A stretch of 64,000 nucleotides of DNA from Herpetosiphon gulosus (GTDB lineage: Bacteria; Chloroflexota; Chloroflexia; Chloroflexales; Herpetosiphonaceae), in assembly GCF_039545135.1 (NCBI RefSeq), contig NZ_BAABRU010000007.1, forward strand, positions 62,001 through 126,000, in the 5' to 3' direction. The notes under the pieces were generated by a model, which searched no databases, was not told the DNA's origin, and saw only the letters and a program-made list of their open reading frames with translations. The position numbers and the translations under genes are program-made. Shown piece after piece: positions 33,007 to 42,746 of the stretch (the first letter of the stretch is position 1; each line of letters begins with the position of its first letter).

Positions 33007-35046
33007 ATGTATTTTGTGAGTCAAACCAAGCGCCGCCTAACAGCTGGTCTGTTTGGCGCTGTTGCGTTGGTGCTTGCCGCCTGTGGCAGTAGCAATCCGC
33101 CACTGACGGGGATTGTAACAGATAGCTATACCCAAAAGCCCGTTGCTGGAGTAACCATTCAAGTTGGCGAAGCAAGTGCTACCAGTGATGCTGACGGTAA
33201 ATGGACAATTAATGAATGGGAAAATATCAATTCACTCTTAGTTCAAGCCAGCGACTATAGCTCAGCCACGCTTAGTTTGACCGATAAAACTCCAGTCGAT
33301 GAGCAAACTCCGGTAGAAGTCAATCTGACGATTCGGCCCAACACGATCAGCGGGGTTGTGCTTGATCAATACTCACAACAGCCTGTGGCTGGCGTGACGG
33401 TCAAGGCTGGCACTAGCCAAGCCACCAGTGGTACCGATGGTCGCTATAAATTAACCGATGTTGCTGAAAAAGCCGAAGTGGTAATTGTGGCAACCGATTA
33501 CACCAGCGCCACCGCTACCCTCGAAAAACAAACCAGCTATGATGTTTCGCTGCGCCCAACTAGCTTAACTGGGATTATTAGCGATAAATATAGCCAAAAA
33601 CCAGTCAGTGGAGCCACGGTCAGCGTTGGTAGTGCCACCGCCCAAAGCGATGCCGAAGGCCGCTATACCGTGCGCAACATTGATTTGACTGCACCAGTTG
33701 TCTTCAGCGCTACCGATTACAGCAGCCAAACCTTAGATTTGCCGCAAGCCGCCTCGTTGGATGTGGTTTTGCGACCTTCGACGGTGCGTGGCTCAGTCGT
33801 CGATAGCGCGACAGGCAAGCCATTGAGCAAAGGCACGGTTATCGCCATGGTCAAGCCATTTGAAGGGGCCGACGAAACCTACCCCTACACTGGCACAGCC
33901 GTCACCATGGCACGGCTGAATTCCGATGGTAGCTATGAACTGACTGATGTGCCCGAAAATGCCCAAATTCAAGTGCTCTCACCTGGTTATCGCAAGGCTT
34001 GGACGGCGCTCAGCGAAGGCAAATTTACCGCCGATCTAGAAGCCGAAGAATTTATTGCCAAAGCAATTTATATTACCGCTGCCACTGGCTCATCGAAAGC
34101 TTCATTAAGCGAATTGTTTGATTTGGTTGATCAAACCGAAGTTAACGCTGTGGTGATCGATATCAAGCTGGATATTGCCGGCGATGTTGGTGGGGTTGGC
34201 TATCTCTCGCAGCATCCATTGGTTTTAGCCGCCGAAACCTCATCCGACTATTTGGATATGGAATGGATTGTGGCCGAAGCTCGCAAACGTAATATCTACT
34301 TAATTGGCCGGATGGCGGTGATGCGCGATAATCGTTTGGCCGATGCCCATCCCGAATGGGCTGCCCAAAGCAAAGTTACTGGCGGTGTTTGGGAAGATGA
34401 CGGCGGCCTCAAGTGGCTTGATCCATTCAATCCCAACGTTACCGAGTATAATGTGGGCATTGCCAAAGAAATTGCCGCATTTGGCTTTGATGAAGTACAA
34501 TTCGATTACATTCGCTTCCCATCGGATGGCAGCACCAGCAATTTGGTTTTCTCCAAGCCGATTGATCCCAAAAATAATCCGGAAGTGATGTACGAAGCGA
34601 TTGGCAATGTGCTCAAACGCGCTCATGGCGATATCAATGGTTCAGGCGCATTCTTCTCAATCGATGTGTTTGGCTATGCCACCTGGCGTAATATGTGGGA
34701 AATTGGCCAAAGCCTTGAAATTATGGCCGATCACACCGATTATGTCTGTGCAATGGTCTATCCTTCACACTACGATCGTAATGAGTTGGGCTTCGATAAC
34801 GCCGATGCCTATCCTTATGAGATCGTCAAGGATAGTATCGAAAAGGGCCAAAAACGCATGGAAGGCAAATATGCAGTCCAACGACCGTGGCTGCAAGCCT
34901 TTACCGCGACATGGCTCGACCCGGTAACCCAATATGGTCGCACCGAAGTTCGCGCCCAAATGCAAGCAGTTGCCGAAGTCGAAGGTACGTATGGTTGGAT
35001 TCTCTGGAATGCTGCCAATTATTACGACCCCGACTGGCTCGATTAA
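33007..35046 (+). CDS. Lipoprotein with repeated carboxypeptidase-regulatory-like domains and DUF4015 glycosidase-like domain
   Basis: A 679-residue lipoprotein (lipobox LAAC, cysteine 26). Residues about 35-330 hold four beta-sandwich repeats of the CarboxypepD_reg-like kind, each beginning (S/T)G(I/V)VxDxYxQ(K/Q)PVAGVTV and containing a TSDADGK/TSGTDGR loop. The rest is a DUF4015 (putative glycoside hydrolase) TIM-barrel domain: VNAVVIDIKLD, IGRMAVMRDNRLA, WLDPFNP, DEVQFDYIRFPSDG. Proteins of this family act on cell-surface sugars, but no activity is proven here. GGAAGG precedes the ATG. Confidence 0.85.
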   Translation: MYFVSQTKRRLTAGLFGAVALVLAACGSSNPPLTGIVTDSYTQKPVAGVTIQVGEASATSDADGKWTINEWENINSLLVQASDYSSATLSLTDKTPVDEQTPVEVNLTIRPNTISGVVLDQYSQQPVAGVTVKAGTSQATSGTDGRYKLTDVAEKAEVVIVATDYTSATATLEKQTSYDVSLRPTSLTGIISDKYSQKPVSGATVSVGSATAQSDAEGRYTVRNIDLTAPVVFSATDYSSQTLDLPQAASLDVVLRPSTVRGSVVDSATGKPLSKGTVIAMVKPFEGADETYPYTGTAVTMARLNSDGSYELTDVPENAQIQVLSPGYRKAWTALSEGKFTADLEAEEFIAKAIYITAATGSSKASLSELFDLVDQTEVNAVVIDIKLDIAGDVGGVGYLSQHPLVLAAETSSDYLDMEWIVAEARKRNIYLIGRMAVMRDNRLADAHPEWAAQSKVTGGVWEDDGGLKWLDPFNPNVTEYNVGIAKEIAAFGFDEVQFDYIRFPSDGSTSNLVFSKPIDPKNNPEVMYEAIGNVLKRAHGDINGSGAFFSIDVFGYATWRNMWEIGQSLEIMADHTDYVCAMVYPSHYDRNELGFDNADAYPYEIVKDSIEKGQKRMEGKYAVQRPWLQAFTATWLDPVTQYGRTEVRAQMQAVAEVEGTYGWILWNAANYYDPDWLD

Positions 35047-35254
35047 TTAACCTTCGCAAGTAGCAAAAATTAAGGGCTATGCTCCCTCACCCCCTACCCC
35101 TCTCCCACCAAATGGGAGAGGGGCTTGATCCAATATTCTCCCTCGCTTCGCGTGCGGGCTAGGGGGTGAGGGGATATATTTTGGTCAATCGAATGAACCA
35201 TTATATCGATAGCCTATAGTCCTTAATTTCGTAGTCGTTATCGACGAGGTACCT
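35047..35254. repeat. Family A repeat and spacer
   Basis: Copy at 35084-35173, with CCCTCACCCCCT and AGGGGGTGAGGGG at the ends and the usual CTCTCCCACC / GGGAGAGGGG inside. No gene seen; the GACGAGGT ribosome site of the next gene is at the end. Confidence 0.75.
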
Positions 35255-37492
35255 ATGCGCCGTAAGTTTTTCATGGCAGCAATTGGCTTATCGCTAGCAT
35301 TCGGTGGCATAACTTGGCAAGCCCAAGCCCAAACCAACACCGCCAACAAGGTGCAAACTGCCACATTTGCCCAAAGCTCAGTCGCCGATTGGCAAGCTGG
35401 CACGCTCGAAGGCTTGTTGGTGACCAATAACAGCGATGGCGAGTTGCGGCTCGATCAAGCGGCCACCCAAGGTACTTTTACGTCGGTTGCCCACGAAGTG
35501 CCGTTCGTTTGGAATGCGGTTTCGGCTCATTGGAATTTCGAACTGCCAGTTGGCACGAGCCTAAGCCTCAAATTGCGTACCAGCGCCAATGGCACCGAAT
35601 GGCGCGAATGGCAAACCTTAAATGTGGCCCAAATTTTGGCCGAGGGTGAGCAATTGCTTGGGCCAATTGGAGTTGAGACCGATTCACGCTGGTTGCAATA
35701 TCAGGTTGATTTTGCCAGCAGCAATCAGCCAGCTGCACCAAGTTTACAGGCCATCGCATGGCGTTTTATTGACACCAGCAATGGCCCCAAACTCACCGAT
35801 CAGCTTAATCGTGCTCCAGCCGCCTTTGGTGGCACAACTTTTACTCGCCCACCGCAAGTAATTAGCCGCAATAGCTGGGGCGCATTGCCTGGCATTCCCA
35901 ATTTGCTGCCTTCACGCCCACGCCGAATCGAGTTAGTCAGTTTGCCCTTGAATAACCAAGCTGATCCGCCGACAATGTTGCGGGCCTTGCAAGCTGCTGC
36001 CCAAGCTGAGGGAGCCGCCGATCTGCCCTATCAATTTGTGATCGATCAGGCTGGCAATGTGTATGCTGGGCGCAACGGCTTTCCGGCCAGCAATGGCACC
36101 ATTCGCTTGGCGCTACTTGGCGATTTAACCGATGCTGCCCGTACCGGCTTGGGCCAAATTATCGCTTGGATCAGCGAAGCCTATCGTTTACCCCAAACAT
36201 TAACCGTCTTGGGCAGTTTGAATGTTGAGCAAGCTGAATCGATTCGGCGTACCGCCGACCAACTGACTGTGCGCAAACGATTGACCTTCGTGGAAAGCAA
36301 CACCCGCGATTACAATGAGCGGATTATGCTGTTCAACCCAACCAATCAAATTGCCCGCACGATCGTGACCTTCTTGCCTGGTCAAACCAATGCCGTGCGT
36401 CGCGAATATGAAATTCAGCCTGGCCAACGAGTTAATATCATCGCCAACGAAATTTTCAGCGATACCTTTAATTTGCCAATTGAAGTCAGTTCCAATCAAG
36501 CGATTGTTGGTGATCGCACGATGTTATTTGCCAACGATGCCTTGGGCGAATCAGGAATTAGTCGTTGGAGCCGTACTTGGTATTTTGCTGAGGGCGATGG
36601 CTCGAACGATCGCAGTACCCTGTTGTGGCTCTACAATCCACAGCCCAGCGAAGTTGTAGCTAATTTGCTAATGATGCCAACCGATGGCATTACGACCACG
36701 CGCCAAGTGTTGCTGCCGCCCTTCACCCGCACCCAAGTTGATTTGAGCAGCAATTATCCCAAAGCGTTTGGTTTGCGCATCGCAGCGACTGCGCCGATTG
36801 CAGCCGAACGCACAATCTTGGTTGGCCCAACTAAAGGCGGCGGTTTCCTAACCCACGGTGCAGTTGCGCCATCGAATACCTGGTATTTTGCCGAAGGTGC
36901 AACCCTCGATCCCTTCGTTACAACCTTAGCCTTGCTCAACCCGAATCCGGTTTCGGCGGCAATTACCACCACCTTTATGACCGAGGAAGGTTCGACGTTC
37001 ACGCGGCGTTATCAAGTGCCCGCCTTGGCGCGACTCGATGTCGATCTGCGTGAGATTGTGCCTTCACCCCAAGGCGTTGGGACGATGTTGACCGCAAGCC
37101 AGCCGATTGTGGCCGAACGCACCAGCTATTTCAATGGCGGCAATAGTGCCACCAATAGCTTGGGTGCTGCCGAGCCAGATTATGTTTGGCACTTTGCCGA
37201 AGGCCGAACCGCCGATCCTGCTACCGAATTCTTGCTGGTGCTGAATCCCAATCAACGTCCAGCCCAGGTTAAGGTAACGCTAGGCAAAGACGATGGCACA
37301 ACCCAAGTCGTCGAGTATACGATTCCACGCACAGGCCGAATTTCGATTTTGCTTGATGCGATTGATCCGAATTTGCAATCGCATACAATCAGCGTTGAAG
37401 CCAATTTACCAGTTGTCGCCGAACGCACGATTTTGATTGACAATACCAGCGGCGGCGGCGGACATAGCGCCCTTGGTACGCCTGAACGTTAA
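35255..37492 (+). CDS. Secreted amidase-like protein with four WYFAEG repeats, probably catalytically inactive
   Basis: A 745-residue exported protein (signal peptide 1-25, ending AQA). Residues about 190-345 look like a peptidoglycan-recognition/N-acetylmuramoyl-L-alanine amidase domain: RNSWGALPG, LPYQFVIDQAGNVYAGR and IRLALLGD match the WGA, YHFLID.G.IYEGR and GIALIGN motifs. However, the expected zinc-binding HHT region reads LVSLPLNNQAD, so the metal ligands are missing. After it come four repeats of 85-100 residues, three starting W(Y/H)FAEG, each closing with a AERTIL-like motif, probably surface beta domains. GAGGT is 6 bases before the ATG. Confidence 0.82.
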   Translation: MRRKFFMAAIGLSLAFGGITWQAQAQTNTANKVQTATFAQSSVADWQAGTLEGLLVTNNSDGELRLDQAATQGTFTSVAHEVPFVWNAVSAHWNFELPVGTSLSLKLRTSANGTEWREWQTLNVAQILAEGEQLLGPIGVETDSRWLQYQVDFASSNQPAAPSLQAIAWRFIDTSNGPKLTDQLNRAPAAFGGTTFTRPPQVISRNSWGALPGIPNLLPSRPRRIELVSLPLNNQADPPTMLRALQAAAQAEGAADLPYQFVIDQAGNVYAGRNGFPASNGTIRLALLGDLTDAARTGLGQIIAWISEAYRLPQTLTVLGSLNVEQAESIRRTADQLTVRKRLTFVESNTRDYNERIMLFNPTNQIARTIVTFLPGQTNAVRREYEIQPGQRVNIIANEIFSDTFNLPIEVSSNQAIVGDRTMLFANDALGESGISRWSRTWYFAEGDGSNDRSTLLWLYNPQPSEVVANLLMMPTDGITTTRQVLLPPFTRTQVDLSSNYPKAFGLRIAATAPIAAERTILVGPTKGGGFLTHGAVAPSNTWYFAEGATLDPFVTTLALLNPNPVSAAITTTFMTEEGSTFTRRYQVPALARLDVDLREIVPSPQGVGTMLTASQPIVAERTSYFNGGNSATNSLGAAEPDYVWHFAEGRTADPATEFLLVLNPNQRPAQVKVTLGKDDGTTQVVEYTIPRTGRISILLDAIDPNLQSHTISVEANLPVVAERTILIDNTSGGGGHSALGTPER

Positions 37493-37501
37493 TCAGCAAA
37501 C

Positions 37502-37540
37502 AAGCGGGTTGCAACTGCAATCCGCTTATCTATTTTAGAA
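37502..37540 (+). terminator. Hairpin with T-rich tail after the amidase-like gene
   Basis: AAGCGGGTTGCA and TGCAATCCGCTT form a stem (one G bulge) followed by ATCTATTTT. It is a likely terminator just before mutM. Confidence 0.65.
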
Positions 37541-37550
37541 AAAAACACTT

Positions 37551-38372
37551 ATGCCAGAACTACCAGAAGTTGAAACCGTTCGTCGTTCGCTTGAGCAAGA
37601 ACTCGTTGGGCGGCATTTTGTGGCATTGCGCAGCCTTGGCTGGCCCAAAATTGTCGATACGCATAGCCCTGAATTGTTTGCCGAAGCTATTGCCCAACGC
37701 CAAATTCAGCAAGTTCAGCGGCGGGCCAAATATCTGCTGATCGCGCTTGATAACCACGAAACCTTGATTGTGCATCTGCGCATGACTGGCCAAATGTTGG
37801 TTGTGGCTGCCGACGAACCTACCGATCGCCATACCCATGTGGTAGTAGCGTTGGATAATGGCCGCGAACTGCGCTTTCACGATCCACGCAAATTTGGTCG
37901 CTGGAGCCTCGTTGATCGCAGTGGCGTGGCGGCGCTTAATCAACGTTTAGGGCCAGAGCCGCTTGGCGACGATTTTACGTTGGATGATTTTGCTCAACGT
38001 TTAAGCCGCAAAGCCACCAAGATTAAACCAACCTTGCTTGATCAAAGCGTCTTGGCTGGAGTTGGCAATATTTATGCTGATGAGGCCTTGTGGTTAGCTA
38101 AAATTCACCCATTGCACCCCGCCAATAGCCTAAACGCCAGCGAAATTGCTGAGCTTTTCGCGGCGATTAAAATTGTGCTGAACAACTCAATTGAGCATCG
38201 TGGCACAACCTTGGTCAATTATCGCGATGCCTATGGCGCAAGCGGCGAAAACCAATATCACCTTGAAGCCTATGGTCGGACTGGCGAGCCATGTCGGCGC
38301 TGTGGCACACCAATCGAACGCATCGTCGTGGCCCAACGCTCAACCCATATTTGCCCAAGTTGCCAACATTAA
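37551..38372 (+). CDS. mutM: Formamidopyrimidine-DNA glycosylase (MutM/Fpg)
   Basis: A 273-residue base-excision repair enzyme that removes 8-oxoguanine. N-terminal MPELPEVETVRRSL gives the catalytic Pro2 and Glu3 after Met removal. GVGNIYADEALW is the helix-two-turn-helix signature, and the C-terminal zinc finger (CRRCGTPI...HICPSC) has all four cysteines. Stands alone with a CATAGAACATAG repeat beginning 5 bases after its stop. Confidence 0.97.
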   Translation: MPELPEVETVRRSLEQELVGRHFVALRSLGWPKIVDTHSPELFAEAIAQRQIQQVQRRAKYLLIALDNHETLIVHLRMTGQMLVVAADEPTDRHTHVVVALDNGRELRFHDPRKFGRWSLVDRSGVAALNQRLGPEPLGDDFTLDDFAQRLSRKATKIKPTLLDQSVLAGVGNIYADEALWLAKIHPLHPANSLNASEIAELFAAIKIVLNNSIEHRGTTLVNYRDAYGASGENQYHLEAYGRTGEPCRRCGTPIERIVVAQRSTHICPSCQH

Positions 38373-38723
38373 AGAGCATAGAACATAGGGGAATTGGTAT
38401 TTAACGCAGAGCTGATCCCTGAAGCCCAACTTCTATGTTCTATGTTCTATGTGTAATGGTTTATAGCGTCAACAACGGTCAGCATGCCCTCACGCATGAA
38501 CCGTGTTGTTCTAGGCAAATCAAAGCCGTTCTTGGTTTATAGCGTCAACAACGGTCAGCATGCCCTCACCCCCAACCCCTCTCCCACTGCGGCGGGCGAG
38601 GGGAGCACTCCTGGAGCGGTTCCCCCTCGCCTCGCGTGCGGGAGAGGGGGTGAGGGGGTGAGGGGGTGAGGGCACGAGAATTGGTTGTTAATCCAATGAA
38701 CCATTACATCTATGTTCTATGTT
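38373..38723. repeat. Intergenic repeat block after mutM (families C, A and a 36-bp direct repeat)
   Basis: Contains CATAGAACATAG (38377-38388) facing the CTATGTT array at 38433-38451, which pair as an inverted repeat. A perfect 36-bp direct repeat follows (38458-38493 and 38534-38569, beginning GGTTTATAGCGTCAAC). A family A copy (38561-38674) has GGGGGTGA three times in tandem, and another CTATGTT array (38710-38726) meets the HAD gene stop. No gene. Confidence 0.75.
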
Positions 38724-39539
38724 CTACTCTTCGCCCAACACAAAATGGCGAATGCCATAGGCCGCGCCATCGTCGCTGAGCGCAGGCAACACATGATTAG
38801 CCGCAGCTAAGGCAAACCGATCAGCATTGCCCATGGCCATGCCAAAGCCTGCCCAAGCCAACATCGAAGCATCATTCTCGCGATCACCAATTGCCGCAAC
38901 TTCAGCTTGGGGAATGCCCAAATGTTCAGCAAGCACGGCTAAACCAACGCCTTTGGAGCTACCAATCGCCGCTGCCTCGCCAAAATGGTCGTGCGAACGA
39001 AAAATCTCCAAGCGCCCTTTCCAACGTGCACCCCATTCTTGCATCGTGCGTTCTAATTCAGTTGGGTCGGTGATCCAAACAAGTTTGGTCACGGGTTTGT
39101 GGCGCACAATTTCAACCAAGTTTGGGGCAATATTCACTGGAATATCGACCAGCGAGAAGCCCAAATATTCTTCAACCTCAGGGCTACGCTCAACAATCCA
39201 CAGCTCATCATCGATATAGGCCTGAATATACAAGCCCTCAGCCAAGGACAATTCGACCACTTCGGCAGCCAAATCGGCGGGCAAAGGATTATCGTAGAGC
39301 ACCGTACCATCGGCGGTTTGGACATGTGCGCCTTGGTAGGTAATCAATGGGGTGGTTATCTGCAACATATCGGCAAATGGCTGAGCGGTGCGAATCATGC
39401 GGCCAGTCGCAATTGTGACATGCACTCCAGCCGCTTGGGCATCAGCAATCGCGGCTCTGGTAGCGGCACTCGGTTCTAAACGCGAATCAAGCAAGGTTCC
39501 ATCAAGATCAAGCGCCAACAAACGATAGTTCGGGGTCAT
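38724..39539 (-). CDS. HAD superfamily hydrolase, Cof type
   Basis: A 271-residue HAD phosphatase. Start at 39539 with GAGG 8 bases upstream. Motif I is ALDLDGTLLDS (DxDGT), the Cof-type C-terminal motif AIGDRENDASMLAWAGFGMAMGNA gives GDxxND, and ATGRM is motif II. It probably dephosphorylates small phosphometabolites such as FMN or sugar phosphates. Its TAG lies within the CTATGTT repeat. Confidence 0.92.
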   Translation of the reverse strand: MTPNYRLLALDLDGTLLDSRLEPSAATRAAIADAQAAGVHVTIATGRMIRTAQPFADMLQITTPLITYQGAHVQTADGTVLYDNPLPADLAAEVVELSLAEGLYIQAYIDDELWIVERSPEVEEYLGFSLVDIPVNIAPNLVEIVRHKPVTKLVWITDPTELERTMQEWGARWKGRLEIFRSHDHFGEAAAIGSSKGVGLAVLAEHLGIPQAEVAAIGDRENDASMLAWAGFGMAMGNADRFALAAANHVLPALSDDGAAYGIRHFVLGEE

Positions 39540-39631
39540 GAACAATCCTCTAAAACGCAACAACGACGTGCGATTAGTATACCGCAGCGTCGTTGAGTCG
39601 ATATCCTGTAATGCTCGTTAGTATAGCATCA

Positions 39632-40252
39632 TCACTTAACTTCATCCTTCGGTGGCTCGATCACGATCATTGGTTGCAGACTTGGGTCAACATACACGAT
39701 CGGCTGGCCTTGAAATAATTGCTCGGTTTCAACCGGCAACGGCGAACCTGCTCGATCCAAGCGCCCACGCAATTTGGCATTCAGCATATAAATCGTCAGC
39801 GCAATCATAATCAGATAGCCAACCACCAAAAATGTATTAATCCACGGATGCAATTCAACACTCAAAAGAAAGCCCAAGCCCAACAAGCATCCCCAACGGA
39901 ATAAGCCAATCAAGCCGGCTTGCCAAGCAACACTGCGCACCACAGGTTGCTCGTCAAACAGCAACAGCAACGGCAGCAAGGCCAGCACAACGGAAACTGT
40001 GCCAAGCAAGCTATACAGCAAATCATTCGAATTGATCAACTGATAGCTAGCAATACTAATCAGGCTTTCTTCCCATGCCCATTCTAAGAACGCAGGATAC
40101 AGCCCGATTAGCATAATCACCGTGATAATTGGCTCGATCAGGCTAATGCCCAATACATGCTGCATACGTCCAATTGAATTTTTAGCGCGAATCGACCACC
40201 AAATTGCCCCCGCCAGCGCCAGCCAAATTGCAAGATAAACTCCAATAAACAT
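39632..40252 (-). CDS. Polytopic membrane protein of unknown function
   Basis: A 206-residue protein with about five hydrophobic segments (e.g. VYLAIWLALAGAIWWSIRA, LLYSLLGTVSVVLALLPLLL). Its C-terminal 40 residues are soluble. It is the last gene of a four-gene operon with two solute-binding-protein-like lipoproteins and a coiled-coil membrane protein, gap 22 bases. I do not recognise the family. Confidence 0.7.
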   Translation of the reverse strand: MFIGVYLAIWLALAGAIWWSIRAKNSIGRMQHVLGISLIEPIITVIMLIGLYPAFLEWAWEESLISIASYQLINSNDLLYSLLGTVSVVLALLPLLLLFDEQPVVRSVAWQAGLIGLFRWGCLLGLGFLLSVELHPWINTFLVVGYLIMIALTIYMLNAKLRGRLDRAGSPLPVETEQLFQGQPIVYVDPSLQPMIVIEPPKDEVK

Positions 40253-40274
40253 TCAATTCTCCCTCGTTATAAGC

Positions 40275-41024
40275 CTAGGCTACGCCACTTTGCGACATAG
40301 CACCTTCTAAAACATGCTGAAACGCATCCATATCGGCGTTCAAATTGCTCAGTCGTTCGGCAACTTCTTGCGAGGTTTGGGTAGCGCTGGCAGCTTCGGA
40401 AGCTCGTAAACGCACGGTTTCAGCCAAGACATTATCAAGGTTGGCCGCAATATTTTGCAATTGGGCCGTAATCCGATCATAGTAGGTTGCCAAGGCTTGG
40501 GCATTTTGCTGACGATCAATTAGGGCCGCCCGCGTTTCTTTCAATTGATCAACCGTATAGCTATCTTTGGTCATGGCGATACGTTGATCAAGGCTATCGA
40601 TTTGGGGTTGCAAGCCATGCGGCTGCGAGGTTTGCAAATATTGCTCGATCAATTGGCCTTTATCGGCTAAACCATGAGCTTGCTGAAATAATTCATTGGC
40701 TTGATCAGCAATTGGCTGAAGCAGGCGTTGCAACGGGCCAGCAGTCACATTGGTTGAGCGCACAATCTCACGGCGGGTACGATCGATCGCCTCAAGGTGT
40801 GATTGAAAGGTAAGGCTAGTAATTTTGGCCAACTTTGGCGCTTCTTGCTTTTGCACTAAAATATTCGGATCATTCGCCAACATCCAGACCATCAGACCAT
40901 AGGCGATAATCGCAACCACAATCAACCATGGATAAATCGTTAGCGCCATGACCACCCCGACTGCCAAAACAATCAAGGGCAGTGGTTTGGTAGCGGCAAC
41001 TTGTAAAGGGTGGCGTGAGTTCAT
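40275..41024 (-). CDS. Membrane-anchored coiled-coil protein
   Basis: A 249-residue protein: two adjacent hydrophobic segments (residues about 14-48) followed by a long alpha-helical, coiled-coil-rich part (Gln- and Ala-rich heptads, LNADMDAFQHVLEG at the end). The layout resembles XpaC-like proteins that accompany TelA-family proteins, but this is only a loose shape match. It lies 17 bases after the VWA gene. Confidence 0.6.
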   Translation of the reverse strand: MNSRHPLQVAATKPLPLIVLAVGVVMALTIYPWLIVVAIIAYGLMVWMLANDPNILVQKQEAPKLAKITSLTFQSHLEAIDRTRREIVRSTNVTAGPLQRLLQPIADQANELFQQAHGLADKGQLIEQYLQTSQPHGLQPQIDSLDQRIAMTKDSYTVDQLKETRAALIDRQQNAQALATYYDRITAQLQNIAANLDNVLAETVRLRASEAASATQTSQEVAERLSNLNADMDAFQHVLEGAMSQSGVA

Positions 41025-41041
41025 AATACGCGATCCATTCT

Positions 41042-42730
41042 CTAGAAAAATGTAGCAATTTCATGATAAACCTGACGAATTGTCGCCGGATCGCCAGTAT
41101 ATGATTTGGCTCCAGTGATTTCGGCAATTCGTTGCAAAACCTCTTGATTAGCATCAGAGCCATAGGCAATTGTGAAAATTTTAATCGATGTGCCAGCTTC
41201 ATCTTGGCGAATTTGCTCATTCAATTGCTCTAAACTCAATGAGCTAGCAGTATCTTCACCGTCAGTCAACACCACCAAAGCTCGAATGCGCTGCTCTTCG
41301 GTGTGTTGCTGAATATCGGCATAGACTTCGCCAATGGTGCTATACAAGCGAGTTTCGCCATCGGCCACCAAGCCATCAATGCGGGTGTGCAAATCGGCAC
41401 GTTTGGGACCAATCGGCGAGAGATCAGAAAGCTCAGTTGCATTGGTGCTAAAAACCGTTACTTGAACATTATCTTGATCAGCGAAGATATCGATAAAATC
41501 ACCAAGCGCAGTTTTAGCTTCGCGCAAACGGTTTTCTTGGCGCATTGAGCCAGAAGTATCAATAATCAAGGCTACATCAACTTGTTTTTTGTGCTGCTGC
41601 CACAATTGGGTGATAGCCTGCAAAACTTCTGCCGAAGGCGTTGGCAAGGCAACTTGCAATTGGCTTGGGTCAACGCCATGCGCCGTATCAATCGGCGCAG
41701 CCAAACTAATATCAACATTGGCAGGCCGAAAACCATACTGCATAGCCTTGGCTTGTTGGGGCTGAGCCAGCAAAAAATCTTGCAATACTTGCGCCGCAGC
41801 CCGTTTGTCGGTATTCATGCGCTCGGTTTCAAGCACCACCAAAGGATGATCACTCCAAAATGAGCCTTCCTTGGGGTAAATCGCTACCATCGGCAACTCA
41901 AGGTTGGGATACAACGCTTGATCATAGGACTCGATGATTAGATTTTCATACAAAATTGCCGCCGATAGATATGAAGGGCCATGCTCATACATGGTTTTGG
42001 CAAAAAAGCCCGTGCTTGAGCCATAGTGAATGACTGATTGTTCGACAGCGTTGATCAAACTAGCGGTTTCGGGCTTATCCAAATCAGCGACGGTCAGATC
42101 GCTGGTTTTTTGATTGGCAGCGTAGGCCATCGCCACAATCGTGGCCAGCCCACTATTGGAGAACTCAGGGTGAGTGTGACCAAACTGAAATGCGCCCCAC
42201 TCAGGATGGCCAAAATCGGCCCAAGTTTTGCCACTAGTCGCCAAATCGGCCAAATCAGCCCAGCCAATTTGCTGATCGGGGTAGCCCAAGGCTTGAGCCA
42301 TTGGTTTCCACATGCCAATCACAACCGGGCTAAGCACCAACGAGGCTGGAGTTTGATCGCTAAATAATGCTTGACCCTTGGCCGCCTGCCAACGTTGATT
42401 AGCTAACGGTAAGGATAAACTGCTGGCTGGACTCCATAAATCGGCCTGTTGCGAACCATCAAGCAAGCCGTTGATTGTTTCGAGCGAGCCAACGGGCACT
42501 GTCTCAACCTGAATCCGTTGGCCACTGGCGGTTTTAGCTGAGCTAGCATTAAAATCGCTCACCACCGCATCAATCCAGAGTTGCTTTTCGCTGCCATAGA
42601 GCAAGCGCAACACCAGATCGTCACTGTTAGCTTGGCCTGATTGGCTTGGTTGAGTTAGGTTAGCGGCCTGACCACAAGCGCTCAAAAGTGTGAAGAGCAA
42701 CAATAAGCGTAGTGCAAATCGAAAACGCAT
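41042..42730 (-). CDS. Lipoprotein: solute-binding-protein-like domain fused to VWA domain
   Basis: A 562-residue lipoprotein (lipobox LSAC; start at 42730, GGAGG upstream, 16 bases after the preceding gene). Residues about 40-350 match sulphate/molybdate-type periplasmic binding proteins (YGSEKQLWIDAVVSDFNA, LQDFLLAQPQQAKAMQYGF). It then has a von Willebrand A domain with MIDAS motif DVALIIDTSGSM and VLTDGEDTAS. No ABC transporter is adjacent, so it is not obviously an import protein; it may be a surface sensor or assembly factor. The upstream gene is a paralogue of the first half. Confidence 0.82.
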   Translation of the reverse strand: MRFRFALRLLLLFTLLSACGQAANLTQPSQSGQANSDDLVLRLLYGSEKQLWIDAVVSDFNASSAKTASGQRIQVETVPVGSLETINGLLDGSQQADLWSPASSLSLPLANQRWQAAKGQALFSDQTPASLVLSPVVIGMWKPMAQALGYPDQQIGWADLADLATSGKTWADFGHPEWGAFQFGHTHPEFSNSGLATIVAMAYAANQKTSDLTVADLDKPETASLINAVEQSVIHYGSSTGFFAKTMYEHGPSYLSAAILYENLIIESYDQALYPNLELPMVAIYPKEGSFWSDHPLVVLETERMNTDKRAAAQVLQDFLLAQPQQAKAMQYGFRPANVDISLAAPIDTAHGVDPSQLQVALPTPSAEVLQAITQLWQQHKKQVDVALIIDTSGSMRQENRLREAKTALGDFIDIFADQDNVQVTVFSTNATELSDLSPIGPKRADLHTRIDGLVADGETRLYSTIGEVYADIQQHTEEQRIRALVVLTDGEDTASSLSLEQLNEQIRQDEAGTSIKIFTIAYGSDANQEVLQRIAEITGAKSYTGDPATIRQVYHEIATFF

Positions 42731-42746
42731 TGGTGATCCTCCTTGA

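Noticed and set aside
38433-38451. CTATGTT repeats as a microsatellite or CRISPR
   Set aside because: Too few and too short for CRISPR; their placement at gene ends suggests a specific element.
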